Source of the DNA: Fabrea salina
Lineage: Eukaryota > Ciliophora > Heterotrichea > Heterotrichida > Fabreidae
DNA length: 64,000 bases
Reading direction: 5' to 3'
Assembly: GCA_022984795.1 (NCBI GenBank)
Contig: JALIHJ010000026.1
Coordinates: 124,001-188,000, forward strand
Under the pieces are notes generated by a model that saw only the letters and a program-made list of their open reading frames with translations, ran no database searches and was not told the origin of the DNA. Positions 44,675 through 55,146 of this stretch are shown in pieces. The number at the start of each line of letters is the position of its first letter. Within the stretch, counting starts at the first letter, position 1. Both the position numbers and the translations under genes were made by a program.

Positions 44675-45970
44675 ATGGTCTCTGTGGTTAGGGCTTCCAA
44701 ATTCCGTCACGTGTTTGGTGAAGAAATTCAGGAAAAGTTCCAAGACATACGTCCCAACCACCTTTCGTCCGAAAGCACCTTGATTAAGTCTAATGGGACT
44801 AATGTGGCCCTGGCTTGGGAAAGTGGCAACGCTGGAGTCCTTGCAGTACTTAACATGTCCGAAATCGGTCGCATTCCTACCGACCATCCTTTCATCAAAG
44901 GACATACCGGACCTATCACTGACTTCGACTTCAACCCTTTTAACGACCAACAACTCATAAGTTGCTCAGACGACTCCACTTTGAAACTCTGGGACATTCC
45001 TCAGGGTGGACTGACTGAAGACTTAAACACCCCTAGAGTAACTCTCCAAGGCCACTCCAAAAAGGTTATGCTAGTGGAATTCCACCCTTGCGCTGCCTAC
45101 ATTTGTGCTTCTGCTGGCACAGATAAAACTATCAAAGTCTGGAACATTGAAAACGCTGCTCCTAGTTGTGACTTTAAAGCAGTGCCTGACGGGATCTTTA
45201 CACTTAAGTGGAGTAACTTTGGCAAGGCTTTGGGTTTTACTTGCAGGGACAAAAGAGCACGTGTGGTTGACATTAGAAACAACCAAGTGAGTTACGAAGT
45301 TGCTGTGCATGAAGGAGGCAAGCCTAGCAAACTGACTTGGATTGACGAAACTAGGTTTGTTACCTGTGGGTTTTCCAGAATGTCTGATAGGCAGGTAGCT
45401 TTGTGGGACCTGAGGAACAACGAGACTCCTGTGAAACTAACCAACATAGACCAAGGATCAGGTGTTATTTACCCCTTTTACGACTCAGACACCAACATGC
45501 TCTTTTTGGCTGGAAAAGGTGACGGAAACATTAGGTACTACGAACAACTAGAGGACGAACTGCACTACGTTGAGTCGTTTAAGTCAACTACACCCTGCAA
45601 AGGTGTTACGTTTATTCCTAAGAGAAAAGTAGACGCAGACTCTTGCGAAATAATGCGTGCACTCAAACTGACCAGCGGTACTATAGACCAAATAAGCTTT
45701 AAGGTGCCTCGTAGGACCGAAGCTTTCCAAGATGACATTTTTCCACCTGTAGTGAGCGGAGAACCGAGTTTGTCAGCTGAAGAGTGGCTCAGAGGAGAGG
45801 ACAGGGAACCCGTTAGGAAAGACTGGAAAACCCTTAGTTCTGTCGAAGCTAAAGCCCCTGCTTTGCGTGTGAAAACCATCGACGACTATAAAAGAGAACT
45901 CCAAGAAAAAGACGATATCATCAAAAAGTTGCAGGAAAGAGTCAATGAACTTGAAGAAAAGTTAAATTAA
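44675..45970 (+). CDS. Coronin
   Basis: 431 residues. Begins with the coronin-specific VVRASKFRHVFGE. Seven-bladed WD40 propeller follows: GHTGPITDFDFNPFNDQQLI, DDSTLKLWDIP, GHSKKVMLVEFHPCAA, GTDKTIKVWN, and CGFSRMSDRQVALWD. The coronin extension lies at about 345-395 (IDQISFKVPRRTEAFQDDIF). A C-terminal coiled coil (KRELQEKDDIIKKLQERVNE) should give trimers. Role: F-actin binding, Arp2/3 regulation, phagocytosis and motility. Full length for the short coronins. Confidence 0.97.
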   Translation: MVSVVRASKFRHVFGEEIQEKFQDIRPNHLSSESTLIKSNGTNVALAWESGNAGVLAVLNMSEIGRIPTDHPFIKGHTGPITDFDFNPFNDQQLISCSDDSTLKLWDIPQGGLTEDLNTPRVTLQGHSKKVMLVEFHPCAAYICASAGTDKTIKVWNIENAAPSCDFKAVPDGIFTLKWSNFGKALGFTCRDKRARVVDIRNNQVSYEVAVHEGGKPSKLTWIDETRFVTCGFSRMSDRQVALWDLRNNETPVKLTNIDQGSGVIYPFYDSDTNMLFLAGKGDGNIRYYEQLEDELHYVESFKSTTPCKGVTFIPKRKVDADSCEIMRALKLTSGTIDQISFKVPRRTEAFQDDIFPPVVSGEPSLSAEEWLRGEDREPVRKDWKTLSSVEAKAPALRVKTIDDYKRELQEKDDIIKKLQERVNELEEKLN

Positions 45971-45990
45971 AGCAACTTATAATTCCTAAT

Positions 45991-48054
45991 ATGGAGTCTT
46001 CTGCTTCAAAAACGAAAATAGAAGACATGCAAACTGATAGGAATGTCCAGAAAACCTCAGTTAAAGAACTAAATGAAACAGAAGAAGGAGAACTCACACT
46101 AAGGGGGTACCAAGGGTTCAGTGGACCTGTTTCAGAAAGGAAGTGCACCAATGTATGCACAGTTCTAGTTTTTATAGTCTTCAACATAGGGCTTGCTGCT
46201 TTTGCTGTGTACAGTAACTGACATTTAGTACTTAGAGAAGGAGACTTAAGTAAGCTAAACAAAGGGTTTGACTTAAGAGCTCAGATATGCGGAGAACAAG
46301 TAAAGGGCAAAAGGTTTATGTACTACCCAGACCCTTATGACCTAAATTGGAGTCTTTGTGTAGAGGCTTGTCCCTACTACTATATTCAGGGGTACTTTTG
46401 CGTCTACGAAAAAGAACCTCCTCATCTAGACTTGGCTGGCTGGGGTTGTTGGGATGCCTACGAAACTACAGCCTTAGGGTTTTGGTGCATTGCTACTGAA
46501 GAAGAGCCTAGGAAAAACATGCTTGAAGAACTTTGGGGTAAGGCTTTGAAAGTTTTTTTGGGAAATGCTTTGTTAGCCTGGGACTTGGAAGTGCTGGCTG
46601 GGTGTTTTTGCTTTTTACTTGGAGTGGCGAGTGTGCTTGCTTTCAGCTTTACAGCAAAAGGAATTTATTTGGTGTTGGGTGTGTTTTTTGTAGTTTATGG
46701 GTACTTTGTGTTTTTGTTAGTGGAACTTGACGAGTTTTACCACCAGTTAGTTTGTGGAAGTTACGGTCCTGCTGAGCCTAGAACTTGCCAAGAGTTGTCT
46801 GTGCACTACTTTTTATACATAGCTTCAATCACTGCTTTGGGGGGACTTTACTACTTGTATAGGTTACTTCACAACTTTTGGGACCTCGAAATAGGGATTG
46901 AACTTTTAAGAATAGCAAATAAGCCTTTGAAGTGCATTAAAGGAATCTACATATACCTTTTAGTGCAAGGAACAGTTGTGTTTTTAAGCACTCTGAGTTT
47001 CTGGTTGTTGCTAGGTTACTTAGCAAGCATAGGAACTACTGAAACTCTGGAAGATGTTTCTATTCCTGGAGGCAAAAGCAAAGTAATTAATTACCCTAGT
47101 GAAGCGTTTCTGGGAGTGGCTTTTATTGCCCTGATGGGGTACTGGTGGGTGAGGAGTTTTGTAAGTATAGGAGAAATGACTTTAGCAGGGGCTGTTGCAG
47201 TTTGGTTTTTCAGCAGAGAAAAGTCCTTTTTGTTCAGACCTCTACTTAGCAACTTAAAGAAAACTGTTAAGTTCCACTTGGGTTCGGTCTTACTGAACTT
47301 CTTTTACTTGTTTGCGAGTGAAACACTAGAGTTCTTGTTTAGACCTTTTTATAATAATGAAAAACCAGAGTGTTGGGACTCATTAAGAAGGTTTTTAAAA
47401 CTTTACAACAAAAAAACACTTATTCTGGTAATTTATAAGCAGCTTTCAGTGTTTGGAAACGACTACAGGTTTTCAGCTAAGCAATTGTACGTTTTAAGCA
47501 AAAATAACTACACCAGAACAGCAAAACCTACGAAAATAGGGACTCTTCTGATTTCGGTTTTAAAAGTCACTATTAACTTGGCAGGGCTGTGCACAGTAGT
47601 ATCTATAATTGTGTTTTCTGAAAAAACCTTGTCAGGCCAACTTACAGTTGAACTAGCATCCCCGGGAGGGGTTGTTTTGGTTGCCTTTGTTTTCGGACAC
47701 TTGATGGCGGAAGTCACAGGCGGTGCTGTTTTAGTAACGCTCAACACTCTTTTGCTGTGTGCAGCTTGTGACGAACAAATGTTTGTTAGGGATCAAAGGT
47801 ACACTCAAGACGACTTAAAAAGTTTACTAGATAGTGTTGCTGAAGAGCAAAACGAGTCACTGCAAGAGTTCGGGCAACACTTCAGTTTGAAGATCAACAA
47901 CCCTGCCTGGGTAAGTACTGAAGGTTTTACAGGGTTTTCTAAAGTCAGACCAAGTGCCAGTTTGAGTTCCCGGTACCAGCCAAGCATTCCTGAAATCCAA
48001 GAAGAGTCAAAGGATGAAAGCATGTTTACAAGCCGTAAAGCTAAATACGTCTAA
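45991..48054 (+). CDS. Choline transporter-like protein (CTL/SLC44)
   Basis: Exons 45991-46213 and 46229-48054, 682 residues. A polar N-terminus of about 50 residues is followed by TM1 (NVCTVLVFIVFNIGLAAFAV), a large Cys-rich extracellular loop (SLCVEACPYY), and about nine further TM segments. Typical CTL features: the first-loop DPYDLNWSLCVEACP, the YWWVRSF-type segment, and the DQRYTQDDLKSLL C-tail. Family role: choline/ethanolamine uptake at plasma membrane and mitochondria. The intron hides the link between TM1 and the rest. Confidence 0.85.
46214..46228 (+). other. 15-nt intron (CTL/SLC44)
   Basis: GTAACTGACATTTAG, phase 1, A at position 10; unspliced reading meets TGA at 46219-46221. 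Splicing joins AFAVY to ILREGDLSK. Confidence 0.92.
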
Positions 48055-48069
48055 TGGTTCCATAATAAA

Positions 48070-49458
48070 ATGGATAACTTCAAGCGATCAGTATATGCCA
48101 TGCGCGCCAAATCAACTTTTGAGAAATCTCTTTTGAAAGCAACTTACGAGGGTGACTACGACCCTCCCAAAGAAAAGCACGTTCAAACTCTCCTATGGGC
48201 ACTGCAAGGACACGATATGGAAACGCCAGTAGACCAGGGGTTCAGCTTAATCACCCAGCGCTTGATGACAGGACGCTGGGCCACAGCCCTCAAAACCCTA
48301 GTGATTCTTCACAGAGGAATTGAACAGATCGGCCAGAACTTTGCTTCTAAACTTTCTTCGCTCAAAATTCCGCTAGAAGACTTCAACGACCCTTCAGAAA
48401 GGGGATCAGCCCACAACCCTGTAATTAGGGAGTACTGGGGATTCATTCATGCTAAGGCTGAATGCTTTGGTAAGCGCGGAAGCATTATGAATGTTGAGAG
48501 TTCAGAAAGGTCCCGGGCTATTGAAAAAATGGCTAACAGCGACCTTGTAAAAGAAGTGAGTTTGATGATGAACCAGTTGCACAGTTTAGTTAAGTTAGGC
48601 CCAGCTTGCCACCAAGCCTTGAGGAACTACCACCTCAAAGTCACTCAGAACTTAACGTTTTTAGTGTTAAAAGACTCCACTCCTTTGTACAGAGTAACTG
48701 CCCTTATGCTGGACAGAATTGTAGACAAGTTTTACAAGCTGCCGAAACAGCAAGCAACTATCATTCTTGAGCAGTACAAAAAGTTCGAAACTTGCACACG
48801 CATGTTGTCTCAGTTCTTCGAAGTAGCAAGGCACTTGCCTTATTCAGGACTTAACCCGCCTACTTTCGTTAACAGACCCAAAGACGTAGTGCACTATATG
48901 AAGAGGTACATAGAAGAAGGAGAAGCCCCCGAAGGAGGAGAAGAAGTTTACCAGGAACTAGGTTTGTCTGCTCAAGAGCTTGAAGAACAGCGCAAAATCC
49001 TTGAACAGTACGAAAAGGAACAAAAGAAAAAACCTCCTCCCAGACAAGAACCTCAAAGAGAACCTCAAAGAGAAGCCCAACAAGAAACTCAGGACTTTTT
49101 GTTTGAACCCCAAAAACCAGATACAACTGCCCAAAACCCCAAAATTGACTACATAATGTCTGCTTACAATCAGTCCCAAGTTCCCCAAAGTCAACCACAA
49201 CAACCCCAAATGGGCAACCCAATGATGATGAACCCTATGATGACTGGAATGAACCCCATGATGAATCCCTACATGACTGGAATGAACCCTATGATGGGCA
49301 TGAACCCCTTTATGACTTACTCTATGAACCCCATGATGCCTTCTTCGCAACCTATGAGCCAGCCCCAAAACAACCCTCAGCAGCCTTCCCAGAACTCCTC
49401 GAATCCTTTCGGAAACCAGTCTTCCTCTTCCAATCCATTTGGCAACGGTTTAATATAA
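48070..49458 (+). CDS. AP180/CALM-type clathrin adaptor (ANTH domain)
   Basis: 462 residues. The ANTH domain occupies about 1-270 (KATYEGDYDPPKEKHVQTLL, MTGRWATALKTLVILHRGI, EYWGFIHAKAECFG, LYRVTALMLDRIVDKFYKL), with the KAT and PPKEKH lipid-binding region. The tail is Gln/Pro-rich and then Met/Asn/Pro-rich (MMNPMMTGMNPMM). It carries two NPF motifs (SSNPFG, SSSNPFGNG) that bind EH-domain proteins, and a DFLFEP acidic-hydrophobic box. Role: links PI(4,5)P2 membranes to clathrin during endocytosis. Confidence 0.93.
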   Translation: MDNFKRSVYAMRAKSTFEKSLLKATYEGDYDPPKEKHVQTLLWALQGHDMETPVDQGFSLITQRLMTGRWATALKTLVILHRGIEQIGQNFASKLSSLKIPLEDFNDPSERGSAHNPVIREYWGFIHAKAECFGKRGSIMNVESSERSRAIEKMANSDLVKEVSLMMNQLHSLVKLGPACHQALRNYHLKVTQNLTFLVLKDSTPLYRVTALMLDRIVDKFYKLPKQQATIILEQYKKFETCTRMLSQFFEVARHLPYSGLNPPTFVNRPKDVVHYMKRYIEEGEAPEGGEEVYQELGLSAQELEEQRKILEQYEKEQKKKPPPRQEPQREPQREAQQETQDFLFEPQKPDTTAQNPKIDYIMSAYNQSQVPQSQPQQPQMGNPMMMNPMMTGMNPMMNPYMTGMNPMMGMNPFMTYSMNPMMPSSQPMSQPQNNPQQPSQNSSNPFGNQSSSSNPFGNGLI

Positions 49459-49470
49459 TTCTATCCTAAA

Positions 49471-50220
49471 ATGGGTTCTTGTTGTGCTTGCCAAAACAAA
49501 CTTACTGCTGAAGGCTTGCTCTACAGAAAAGTTAGATCGAGTGAAAGAACCAAAATACTCAGCTTAAGAGACATGAACTTAGACTCTATTCCAGACCAAG
49601 TAAAAAGCTTAGAAGTATTCACCTTGGACTTAACTAACAACAAAATCCAAGAACTCAGGAACCTCAACTCAAGCATTAAAAGACTCTCAGTGGAAAAGAA
49701 CTCCTTAGAAAACCTTTTGTTAAGAGACCTGCCCTTTTTGCAAAGTCTCAATGCAAGTCACAACCAAATCAAGTCTGTAGAAATTTATCTGCCCTCACTC
49801 AGATCACTTTCTTTGTCAAGTAACAGAATTGCTTTGGTTCCTTTTAACTTCCAAAACTCCAAAAACTTAGAGTTCCTTGACATTTCCTTCAACAAACTCA
49901 GGGCACTTCCGCCTTTTCTATGCGAGTTCCCTTACCTCGAAAAGGCCAACTTTTCAAACAACCAAATAACTGAACTGGATATAAACTGGGAACCTACAAA
50001 ACTAACTATGCTTGACTTGTCAGACAACTGCGTTTCAAGTTTGCCAGAAGACTTGCTTAGCAACACCCGAGTCAACCACTTAAAACTAGTAAACAACAAA
50101 CTCTCAGAAAAAGATCTTCTTGCGTCCAAAGGAGTAGAAGATTACTTATCCCGCAGAAAAGCCCGCATCGATAAAGGGCTTCATCAAAATGTAATGAACA
50201 ACCAAGACTTACTAAGTTAA
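49471..50220 (+). CDS. Lipid-anchored leucine-rich repeat protein
   Basis: 249 residues. MGSCCACQN is a likely N-myristoylation/palmitoylation signal. From about residue 28 to 215 there are about eight LRRs of the LRRC57/SDS22-like kind (LSLRDMNLDSIP, LDISFNKLRALPPFL, LDLSDNCVSSLPEDL). The C-terminus is polar. The combination of N-terminal Gly-x-Cys-Cys and short LRRs matches LRRC57-like proteins, whose function is not known. Confidence 0.85.
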   Translation: MGSCCACQNKLTAEGLLYRKVRSSERTKILSLRDMNLDSIPDQVKSLEVFTLDLTNNKIQELRNLNSSIKRLSVEKNSLENLLLRDLPFLQSLNASHNQIKSVEIYLPSLRSLSLSSNRIALVPFNFQNSKNLEFLDISFNKLRALPPFLCEFPYLEKANFSNNQITELDINWEPTKLTMLDLSDNCVSSLPEDLLSNTRVNHLKLVNNKLSEKDLLASKGVEDYLSRRKARIDKGLHQNVMNNQDLLS

Positions 50221-50224
50221 CAAT

Positions 50225-50494
50225 ATGGATTCCGAACTTTTGGAGTGGCTAAGTTACCAAGAAGTCCAAAGCCTAGACTCCGAAGACCTTATGCAGTCAT
50301 TAGAAGACATGCTCCAAACCACTGAAGTCAAGAACCTCGAACAAATCATGCAAAACCAAGACCAAACTGATCTTATTATTCAGAAAATAGAAAACTCAGA
50401 CTCCCACCTTGAAGAACTTGAAGAGAGACTTGAAGAGTACATTCAAAAAAGTCAAAAAACTCAGAGAAAAAACCCTACCTTTAGAGCAAAGTAA
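50225..50494 (+). CDS. Small coiled-coil protein, possibly exocyst Sec3-like fragment
   Basis: 89 residues in the open frame. The sequence (LEQIMQNQDQTDLIIQKIEN, then LEELEERLEEYIQ) resembles the Sec3/EXOC1 coiled coil (order NIQSIMASEKQ, IELKLSSYEEML), but only this part is present. The frame ends in RKNPTFRAK at 50494. The +1 frame from 50460 to 50576 continues the same coiled coil (LREKTLPLEQSNSALATEQQ, VSNLVNALTQALNQH), so a one-base shift in the A-run at 50454-50459, or an unrecognised intron, may hide the true C-terminus (about 116 residues). Full-length Sec3 is near 900 residues. Confidence 0.4.
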   Translation: MDSELLEWLSYQEVQSLDSEDLMQSLEDMLQTTEVKNLEQIMQNQDQTDLIIQKIENSDSHLEELEERLEEYIQKSQKTQRKNPTFRAK

Positions 50495-50582
50495 CTCAGC
50501 CTTAGCCACAGAGCAACAGAACGTAAGCAACTTGGTAAATGCCCTTACCCAAGCACTTAACCAACACTCTGCTTAATTATAA

Positions 50583-50888
50583 ATGCAAAAGTTATATAAA
50601 CTATGTGTTCATTGTTTAAGACAACACAAAGAAGAACAAGAAGAACCTAACGAATTCAAAGAACAAGAGATCGAAAAACCAAACGTCACTGTAGACCAAA
50701 GTCCCAGCTGCCCTGAAATTTCTATTAACAAGTCCCAAACTATGCTGAATCTTGCAAGTAAAAGCACTACCAATCTTCAGTCAAAACCCAAACGCAAAAA
50801 GAAGAAGTCTAAAACCTCCTACAATAGAAAAGACTCAGAAGGCCACCCTTTGGAAGGCTATGTGTTTCCTAGGTTCTATCATAAGTAA
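50583..50888 (+). CDS. Hypothetical small basic protein, 101 aa
   Basis: Starts MQKLYKLCVHCLRQH, then a Glu/Lys-rich and a Lys-rich part (KPKRKKKKSKTSYNRKD), ending HPLEGYVFPRFYHK. The start and end look structured and the middle disordered. No family recognised. Eight nt from the convergent Mo25 stop. Confidence 0.5.
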   Translation: MQKLYKLCVHCLRQHKEEQEEPNEFKEQEIEKPNVTVDQSPSCPEISINKSQTMLNLASKSTTNLQSKPKRKKKKSKTSYNRKDSEGHPLEGYVFPRFYHK

Positions 50889-50896
50889 ATTTAACA

Positions 50897-51931
50897 TTAC
50901 TCTTCACTTATAGTTTTTAAAGACTCAATAACGTCAACTCTGTCGTCTTGGAAGTCCTCGTCTTCTCTGTCAACTTGAAACTTTTCAAAGAAAGAAATAA
51001 GTTTTCGGTTGTTCTTTTTGATGATTTTGTAAGAAGCCGTGTTGAGTTTCTGGCGCCCCATTGAGTTAACTCTTTTAAGAATCACTGCAAACAGGTAAAA
51101 AACTTCTGTTTTGACTTGAACTGAGTCTTCTTCTCGAAGCATATTCATAACGTTCATAAGGTTGTTTTCGTTTAAAGAATACTTGTCAGCAAACTGGAGG
51201 TTGCCTGGAATCGTGAGAATCTGGTACAAGAAACTCAAGGACTGTCTTTTGTAATAGTAGTCTTTTTGGCACATTCCTTCAACACACCGCATTACTTGGT
51301 CGTAGTTTTGTTCCAAGTACCTTATTCCAAAAGGCTTTTCACACAACAGAAGAGCTTTAAGCGAGTCACAGGCGTCTGAAGCTATTTCAAAGGGCATTTC
51401 CATAATGATTCTTTCTAAAGTATCTACATAGTCACTTTGGAGTGCAGCTTCGTGGATAGAAGAGTATTGCAGCAAGTCTCTAAAGAACTGTCCACACATC
51501 ACGTATAACTCTACTGTTTTAAAGCAAGTAATGAGGCTGGGCACCACTGAGTCGATGTTGTTAACTATGTCTCTTTCAAGCTGAACTCCTGCACCTAAAA
51601 GCCTCAGTATCAAGTTAAGGAGTTCTTTGCACATTTCAAACTGGAAGTCTCCTAGGTTGCCAGTGACTAGCAGTGGAAAGTCGTCTTGGGCCAAGGCATC
51701 TGACATTTCGCGCAGTGACTCAGGCTTTCTGCTTAACTTGTGTTCTCCATTCAAAATCTTAAGCACGCGTTCCAAGTACTTGTTAAAAGACTTGGTTATT
51801 TTGCGCATGTCTTTGTTTCCTTCTTTGGCTGCTCTTAAGTAAACTCGAGTTTCGTAGCAGAGCCTGAGTGCGTTGGCGCCAGCAGATTTGCTTGCTTTAA
51901 AAGGTGCTGCTCCGTACCTTGACTTTTCCAT
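50897..51931 (-). CDS. CAB39: Mo25/CAB39 scaffold protein
   Basis: 344 residues, the usual Mo25 length (about 340). Diagnostic segments: YETRVYLRAAKEGNKDMRKI is not the animal start, but FEIASDACDSLKALL, and LEQNYDQVMRCVEGM, and TKRQSLSFLYQIL-like YYKRQSLSFLYQIL follow the Mo25 order. The end reads VDVIESLKTISEE. Family role: binds STRAD or STE20-type kinases and activates LKB1 or MST3/4, with roles in cell polarity and cell division. No intron was needed. Confidence 0.93.
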   Translation of the reverse strand: MEKSRYGAAPFKASKSAGANALRLCYETRVYLRAAKEGNKDMRKITKSFNKYLERVLKILNGEHKLSRKPESLREMSDALAQDDFPLLVTGNLGDFQFEMCKELLNLILRLLGAGVQLERDIVNNIDSVVPSLITCFKTVELYVMCGQFFRDLLQYSSIHEAALQSDYVDTLERIIMEMPFEIASDACDSLKALLLCEKPFGIRYLEQNYDQVMRCVEGMCQKDYYYKRQSLSFLYQILTIPGNLQFADKYSLNENNLMNVMNMLREEDSVQVKTEVFYLFAVILKRVNSMGRQKLNTASYKIIKKNNRKLISFFEKFQVDREDEDFQDDRVDVIESLKTISEE

Positions 51932-51945
51932 TTATAAGCTTATAA

Positions 51946-54900
51946 ATGGCAAGATCAGGCGAAAAACCATCAGACATTGAGTTAGGAGAAGTAGTGGACA
52001 GCCAAGAAGTAGACCTGCGTTACCAGTATGTAGACCAAAAACCCTTGTTGAGTAGGGTACGCCCAAGCAAATTTACAGGTATTGACTATAGTTAGGAGCT
52101 TTGTGTTGGAAGAAGAGCATAGAAGTCCAAAGAAACATTTACTTTTCTGCACCGACTCCAGTCAAGTACCCCTCCAACGCTGTCAAAAACACAAAGTACA
52201 ACGTGTTTAGTTTCTTTCCTCTTTTTCTTTTTTATCAGTTCAAACAACCCCTGAACTTGTTCTTTCTGGTGATAGCTCTTACTCAGTTCTACCCGCCTCT
52301 CCAAGTAGGCTTTTTGTTCACTTATGTGGCTCCTCTAGTCATAGTTCTGACCATTTCGCTTGCTAAGGAGGCCTGGGACGACATTGTTAGGTGGCAAAGA
52401 GACCGAGAAGTCAACTCGCAAACTTACATCCGAATCACCCAGAATGGCTCACAACGGGTCAAGGCCGAAGACATCAAAGTAGGCCACATTTTAGAAATTA
52501 AAGCTCACGAAAGAGTTCCTGCGGACATGATCATCCTGCACACTGCTGATGAAAGTGGATCTGTGTTTATCAAAACTGATCAGTTGGACGGAGAGACTGA
52601 CTGGAAACTGAGAAGAGCTGTTTCGGCAACCCAACATGTGAAACCCGAAATAGAGCTTTTAAACATATCAGGGGTTATTACAGCCCAGCCTCCCAGTATA
52701 AGCATTCACCAGTTCGAAGGCAGAGTAGAGGCAACAATAGAAGGCCAAGAAATAGAGGAAGGCTTGAGTGTAGAAAACACACTCTGGGCAACCACAACAC
52801 TTGCTTCTGGCAGCTGCATTGGAATGGTGGTGTACACTGGGAAAGAAACTAGGTCGGTGATGAACTCTAGAGAACCCTCTAACAAAATAGGCATCACTGA
52901 CATGGAACTTAACAGACTTGCTATGTACTTGCTTATTCTGATGCTGGTGATTTCTTTTTCTATACTGTGTTTGGCAGGCTTCAACGACAACTCCTTTGTG
53001 CTGTTTTTCAGGTACGTTTTATTGTTGTCAACTATAATCCCCATATCTCTGAGGGTGAACTTGGACTTTGCTAAGCTTTTTTACTGCTACAAAATATCCA
53101 GGTCCGAAAAAGTAGGCAGGGCCCAGCCTAGGAACTCAACTATTCCAGAAGAACTAGGCCGCATTCACTTTCTGCTGACTGACAAAACAGGGACTCTGAC
53201 CCAAAACGACATGGTGCTTAAGAAGCTTTTCTTGGAAAACCTTTACTTCGACAAGAACGAAACTGAGAGTTTAGAGGAGCTCGGACAACTCTTGCTAGAA
53301 GACTACCAAAAGCACGAAGCCCCAGTTGCTGAGGCAGCTTTGGGCAGAGGCCGCAAAAAAAGGGACCACAGGAGTGTGCGGGACATGGTGACAGCAATAG
53401 GTCTTTGCCACAACGTAACTCCTATTATTGAAGACGGCTACAAGATTTACCAAGCAAGTTCGCCAGACGAAATTTCTTTAGTCGAGTTTGCCAAAAGCGT
53501 TAACGTGGAACTCTACGAACGCACCCAAGAAACAATAACTCTGAGGACTCCTAACGGGGACGAGTACTACGAAGTTCTGCACATGTTTCCTTTTTCTTCA
53601 GCAACTAAAAGAATGGGAGTTATTATCTACCACAAGGCTTCTGAAAAAATCATATTTTACTTAAAAGGAGCAGAAGAAGCCCTTTGCAGCTGCATTTCAA
53701 ACGAAGTTTCTAAAAACAAAATGCTTGAGGACTGCCAAACTCTAGCAACCGAAGGACTGAGGACCCTTGTAGTTACTCAAAGAGTGCTGTCCTACGAAGA
53801 GTTCCAAGAATTCGACAAAGCTTTCAAAAAAGCCAACGCTTCCATGAACAACCGCCACGAAAAACTAGCTAAAGTCATTCAGAGTCTAGAACATGACATG
53901 GAGTACCTAGGCGTAACTGGAGTTGAAGACAAGCTCCAAAATGAAGTTGAAAACGTGATATCTGACCTCAACAGCCACAAAAACGCCAACATCAAAGTCT
54001 GGATGCTAACAGGTGACAAAGTAGAAACAGCTAAGTGCATAGCTATAGCTACAAACCTCAAAAAGAGAGAACAACAGTGGTTTGAAATCATTGGAACTCA
54101 GGACTTTTCTGATATTTCGGTGAAACTAGAAGAACTCAAAAACACTGCTGAAACCAGACCTATAGTAGCCATCATCGACGGAGGAGCTATTGGAGTCATA
54201 CTTGGAAGCTGTGCTGAAAAGTTCATTAAAGTAGCTGGCATGGTCGACGCTGCCATCATTTGTCGTGCAAGTCCCACTCAGAAAACCCAAATAGTGGAGT
54301 GCTTGAAAAAGTACACCAACTACAGAGTGTGCTCAATTGGCGACGGAGGCAATGACGTAGGAATGATCCAGGCAGCTCACCTAGGCATAGGCATTGAGGG
54401 CAAAGAAGGCAAACAAGCTTCACTAGCAGCTGACTTTTCGATTAACGAGTTCAAGTACCTAGCCCCGCTGCTTCTTTGGCACGGAAGACTCAGTTACATC
54501 CGGACAGCTAAACTAAGCAACTTTATTTTCCACAGGGGACTGATTATAGCAGTGATTCAGGCACTTTTCAGCATTATTTTTTACTACGTGGCAATTCCTA
54601 TTTACAACGGGTACTTGATGTTGGGGTACACAACTTTGTTTACTTCGATGCCCGTGTTTTCTTTAGTGCTCGACAAAGACGCTGACTACAGAACTATTGC
54701 TGAGCACAGAGACCTTTACATGAGTTTGCAGTCAGGCCACAAACTCAACGGCACTTCTTTTTTGATATGGATTTGGAAAAGTCTTTACCAAGGAAGTGTG
54801 ATTATTTTGCTTTCAATACTGTTGTTTCCGGACGACAACTTTATCAACATAGTTGCCATCACCTTTTCAAGTTTGATCTTCACTGAGCTTCTGAACATTG

Positions 54901-55145
54901 CTACTGAAATAGACACTTGGAACCGCTGGATTGTGTTTTCGGAGTCTTTGACTTTAGTGGTCTACTTAATGAGCATTCTGCTTCTTAAGAACTACTTTAA
55001 CTTGGACTTCATAATAAGTGGCGACTTCTTTTTGAAAGTAATGCTGATTACAGCGTGTTCTTGGCTGCCTCTGCACATCGGGACTTGGCTCAAACACAAG
55101 CTGAACCCTAGTGAGGTCCAAAAATATAAAGAAGGTAATCAATAA
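51946..55145 (+). CDS. P4-type ATPase (ATP9/Neo1-like lipid flippase)
   Basis: Exons 51946-52078 and 52096-55145, 1,060 residues. The N-terminal tail is hydrophilic. Then the P4 start (RNIYFSAPTPVKYPSNAVKN) with FPLFLFYQFKQPLNLFFL (TM1), actuator LDGETDWK, phosphorylation site LTDKTGTLTQND (D407), LKGAEEAL nucleotide site, and hinge GDGGNDVGMI. About ten TMs. The relatively short length and lack of long termini fit ATP9/Neo1, which act without a CDC50 subunit. Role: flips phospholipids toward the cytosolic leaflet in Golgi/endosomes. The gene stop is 1 nt before the next ATG. Confidence 0.9.
52079..52095 (+). other. 17-nt intron (P4-ATPase)
   Basis: GTATTGACTATAGTTAG, phase 1, A at position 10. 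An AG at 13 nt (ACTATAG) is skipped: only the 17-nt version keeps the frame (KFT-GALCWKK). Confidence 0.85.
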
Positions 55146-55146
55146 A

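Noticed and set aside
50491-50505. GTAACTCAGCCTTAG as a 15-nt intron in the Sec3-like gene
   Set aside because: It has C, not A, at position 10, unlike all accepted introns, and splicing it leads to a short non-helical tail rather than the coiled coil continuing in the +1 frame.
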